6,173 nt of DNA, taken from an uncultured Lachnospiraceae bacterium. GTDB taxonomy: Bacteria > Bacillota > Clostridia > Lachnospirales > Lachnospiraceae. Position 1 is the first letter of the stretch, and each line of letters begins with the position of its first letter. The notes under the pieces were generated by a model. That model did no database searches, was not told the DNA's origin, and worked only from the letters and a program-made list of their open reading frames with translations. The stretch is taken from positions 1 to 6,173 of the forward strand of contig CADCPJ010000308.1 in assembly GCA_902803245.1 (NCBI GenBank), written 5' to 3'. Shown here piece after piece: positions 4,746 through 6,173 of this stretch. The position numbers were made by a program, and so were the translations under genes.

Positions 4746-6080
4746 ATGGATTTATTTGAGTACATGCAGCAGAAGAATGAGGAGAAGGAATCCCCGCTGG
4801 CGCTGAGGATGCGCCCCAGGACGCTTGAGGAGGTCGTGGGCCAGGAGCACATCATAGGGAAAGGGCGGCTGCTCTACCGCGCAATCAAGGCGGACAAGCT
4901 CAGCTCCGTGATCTTTTACGGGCCCCCGGGAACCGGAAAGACGACACTCGCAAGGGTTATCGCGAACACGACCAACGCCAGCTTCCGCCAGCTGAACGCC
5001 ACGACTTCGGGGAAGAAGGAGATGGAGGAGGCCACCCGCTTCGCGAAGGAGCAGCTGGGAGGCTACGGCCGGCGGACGATCCTCTTCATCGACGAGATTC
5101 ACAGGTTCAACAAGGCGCAGCAGGACTACCTGCTTCCTTTCGTTGAGGACGGGACGGTGATCCTGATCGGCGCTACGACGGAGAACCCCTATTTCGAGGT
5201 AAACGCCGCGCTTTTGTCCCGCTCCACGATCTTCGAACTGAAGCCGCTTACGGAGGAGGACGTCGGGAAGCTCCTGGACCGCGCCATGGCCGACCCGGAC
5301 CGGGGACTCGGCAGCTACCGCGCGACCCTGACAGACGAGGCCCGGGCCTTCCTCGCCGATGTCTCGGGGGGTGATGCACGCATGGCGTTAAACGCCCTCG
5401 AGCTCGCGGCCATGACGACCGGGAGGGAGGAGGACGGATCGCTTGTCATAGACCTTAAGACGGCCGAAGACTGCATACAGAGGCGAGCTGTAAGATATGA
5501 CAAGGACGGGGACCAGCACTACGACACGATCTCTGCATTTATCAAGAGCATGAGGGGATCGGACCCGGACGCGGCGGTCTATTATCTCGCGAAGATGCTC
5601 CTTGCCGGAGAGGATGTGCGCTTCATCGCCCGCCGCATCATGATCTGTGCCTCGGAAGACGTGGGAAATGCGGACCCCCGCGCGATCGTCGTGGCGTCCG
5701 GCTGCGCGCAGGCGGTGGAGAGGGTAGGAATGCCCGAATCGCAGCTGATTCTGGCGCAGGCGGCAGTCTATGTGGCGTCCGCCCCGAAGAGCAATGCGGT
5801 GACGAACGCGATCTATGCGGCCATGCAGTCGGTGAGGGAGAAGCGGACGCATGTGCCGGCCCACCTGCAGGACGCTCACTACCGCGGGCACGATGAGATC
5901 GGGCACGGAGTGGGCTATAAGTACGCCCACGACTTCCCTAACCACTATGTGGAGCAGCAGTACCTTCCGGATGAGATCGCTGGAGAGCGGTTCTATGAGC
6001 CGACAGACATCGGCTACGAGCGGGAGATCCGGAAGTACTTCAAAAAGATCGGGAAGACGGGATACGATGAGGGAGAGTGA
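4746..6080 (+). CDS. rarA: Replication-associated recombination protein A (RarA/MgsA, AAA+ ATPase)
   Basis: RarA is the bacterial relative of yeast Mgs1 and human WRNIP1; it is a tetrameric ATPase acting at stalled replication forks and DNA ends, with SSB as partner. The 444-residue protein is full length for the family. The AAA+ core shows Walker A GPPGTGKT (59-66), Walker B ILFIDE (112-117), sensor 1 GATTEN (142-147), an arginine finger in LLSRS (R159) and sensor 2 GGDAR (208-212). The C-terminal half has MRGSDPDAAVYYLAKML and ICASEDVGNADPRA, the family's helical tetramerisation region, and ends with YLPDEIAGERFYEP. ATG 4746 is preceded by GAGG (4735-4738) 7 bases upstream, which begins directly after the T-run of the operon terminator. 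The start fits family N-termini (MDLFEYMQQKN). Its last 14 bases overlap the start of the repeat-encoding frame at 6067. Confidence 0.96.
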   Translation: MDLFEYMQQKNEEKESPLALRMRPRTLEEVVGQEHIIGKGRLLYRAIKADKLSSVIFYGPPGTGKTTLARVIANTTNASFRQLNATTSGKKEMEEATRFAKEQLGGYGRRTILFIDEIHRFNKAQQDYLLPFVEDGTVILIGATTENPYFEVNAALLSRSTIFELKPLTEEDVGKLLDRAMADPDRGLGSYRATLTDEARAFLADVSGGDARMALNALELAAMTTGREEDGSLVIDLKTAEDCIQRRAVRYDKDGDQHYDTISAFIKSMRGSDPDAAVYYLAKMLLAGEDVRFIARRIMICASEDVGNADPRAIVVASGCAQAVERVGMPESQLILAQAAVYVASAPKSNAVTNAIYAAMQSVREKRTHVPAHLQDAHYRGHDEIGHGVGYKYAHDFPNHYVEQQYLPDEIAGERFYEPTDIGYEREIRKYFKKIGKTGYDEGE

Positions 6081-6173
6081 AAGAGAACAGCAAAGAGAAC
6101 TGTACAGAGAATTACATAGAGAACTCGAAAGAGAACAGCAAAGAGAATTACAAAGAGAACCCAAAAGAGAACC
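6067..6173 (+). CDS. Possible tetrapeptide-repeat protein, 3' end outside window
   Basis: An open frame begins at ATG 6067, 14 bases before the end of rarA, and stays open to the window edge (35 complete codons). It starts MRESEREQQRELYREL and consists of four-residue units of the form x-R-E-L/Q, where x is E, Q, Y, H or K. The four Leu positions use CTG, TTA, CTC and TTA, and R and E are invariant; synonymous Leu changes suggest selection on this reading frame. The product would be a highly charged helix, possibly a coiled coil or single alpha-helix. Upstream, GGGAAG (6051-6056) or GGGA (6059-6062) are only moderate ribosome sites, but overlap with rarA would allow translational coupling. 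A competing frame from GTG 6077, touching the rarA stop, is also open and reads KEN-x repeats. I do not recognise the protein and propose no function. Confidence 0.45.
   Translation, partial: MRESEREQQRELYRELHRELEREQQRELQREPKRE
6080..6173 (+). repeat. 12-bp tandem repeat, about eight units, continuing past the window
   Basis: Units of exactly 12 bases with consensus AAAGAGAA plus four variable bases start at 6080 and repeat to the window edge, the eighth cut after 10 bases. Two units (6080-6091 and 6128-6139) are identical. The period is a multiple of three, so the repeat is compatible with coding; two + strand frames are open and the third is closed by TAG at 6117-6119. The tract is strongly A- and purine-rich, unlike the GC-rich genes before it. 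Confidence 0.9.

Noticed and set aside
5388..6164. Minus-strand 258-codon frame opposite rarA with a Ser/Leu/Cys-rich start
   Set aside because: Its repetitive start is simply the complement of the 12-bp repeat and the rest mirrors rarA codons. It is a shadow of GC-rich coding sequence.
1..6173. Mobile element, CRISPR array or defence system
   Set aside because: No transposase, integrase, terminal inverted repeats, spacer-repeat pattern or toxin-like pair is visible. The only tandem repeats are the short ones listed, none with spacer structure.

Overview
The window reads as an ordinary chromosomal segment of a GC-rich member of the Clostridia, most likely Lachnospiraceae. I base that on the clostridial-type variant PurA (motifs such as FGSTKSGIAP and EGQLGT), the strong AGGAG-type ribosome binding sites, the Firmicutes-style infC-rpmI-rplT operon with an attenuated leader, and the stand-alone SEC-C protein. 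The family assignment rests on recognition of protein motifs, not on a search. All genes lie on the + strand and are tightly packed. There is no tRNA, rRNA, CRISPR array, insertion sequence or phage signature, and no gene-free stretch longer than about 215 bases.

Layout. Bases 1-356 are the 3' end of purB (adenylosuccinate lyase), whose tail is followed by an imperfect 26-bp tandem copy of itself. A promoter-like region and hairpin leader (about 396-519) precede purA (adenylosuccinate synthetase, 520-1806). The two genes make the enzymes that convert IMP to AMP. Closely behind purA comes a HAD-family phosphatase fused to two N-terminal membrane segments (1846-2661). A GC-rich intergenic repeat cluster (2668-2755) then leads to a small SEC-C zinc-motif protein (2811-3359).

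Bases 3373-3560 carry a strong promoter and a long structured leader. It ends in an intrinsic terminator overlapped by a mutually exclusive hairpin, the arrangement expected of an L20-type autoregulatory attenuator. It controls infC (translation initiation factor IF3, starting at a rare ATT codon at 3575), rpmI (L35) and rplT (L20). The operon closes with a strong terminator (4700-4734). Only eleven bases later starts rarA (4746-6080), an AAA+ ATPase acting at stalled replication forks.

The window ends in a striking 12-bp tandem repeat (6080-6173 and beyond). It lies inside a new reading frame that starts at 6067, overlaps the end of rarA, and encodes a tetrapeptide repeat of the type x-R-E-L/Q. 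The synonymous variation of its Leu codons suggests it is really translated. This repeat gene, the infC leader switch, the membrane-anchored HAD protein and the substituted active-site motifs of PurA are the points most worth following up. I saw no convincing defence, toxin or other new multi-gene system in this window.
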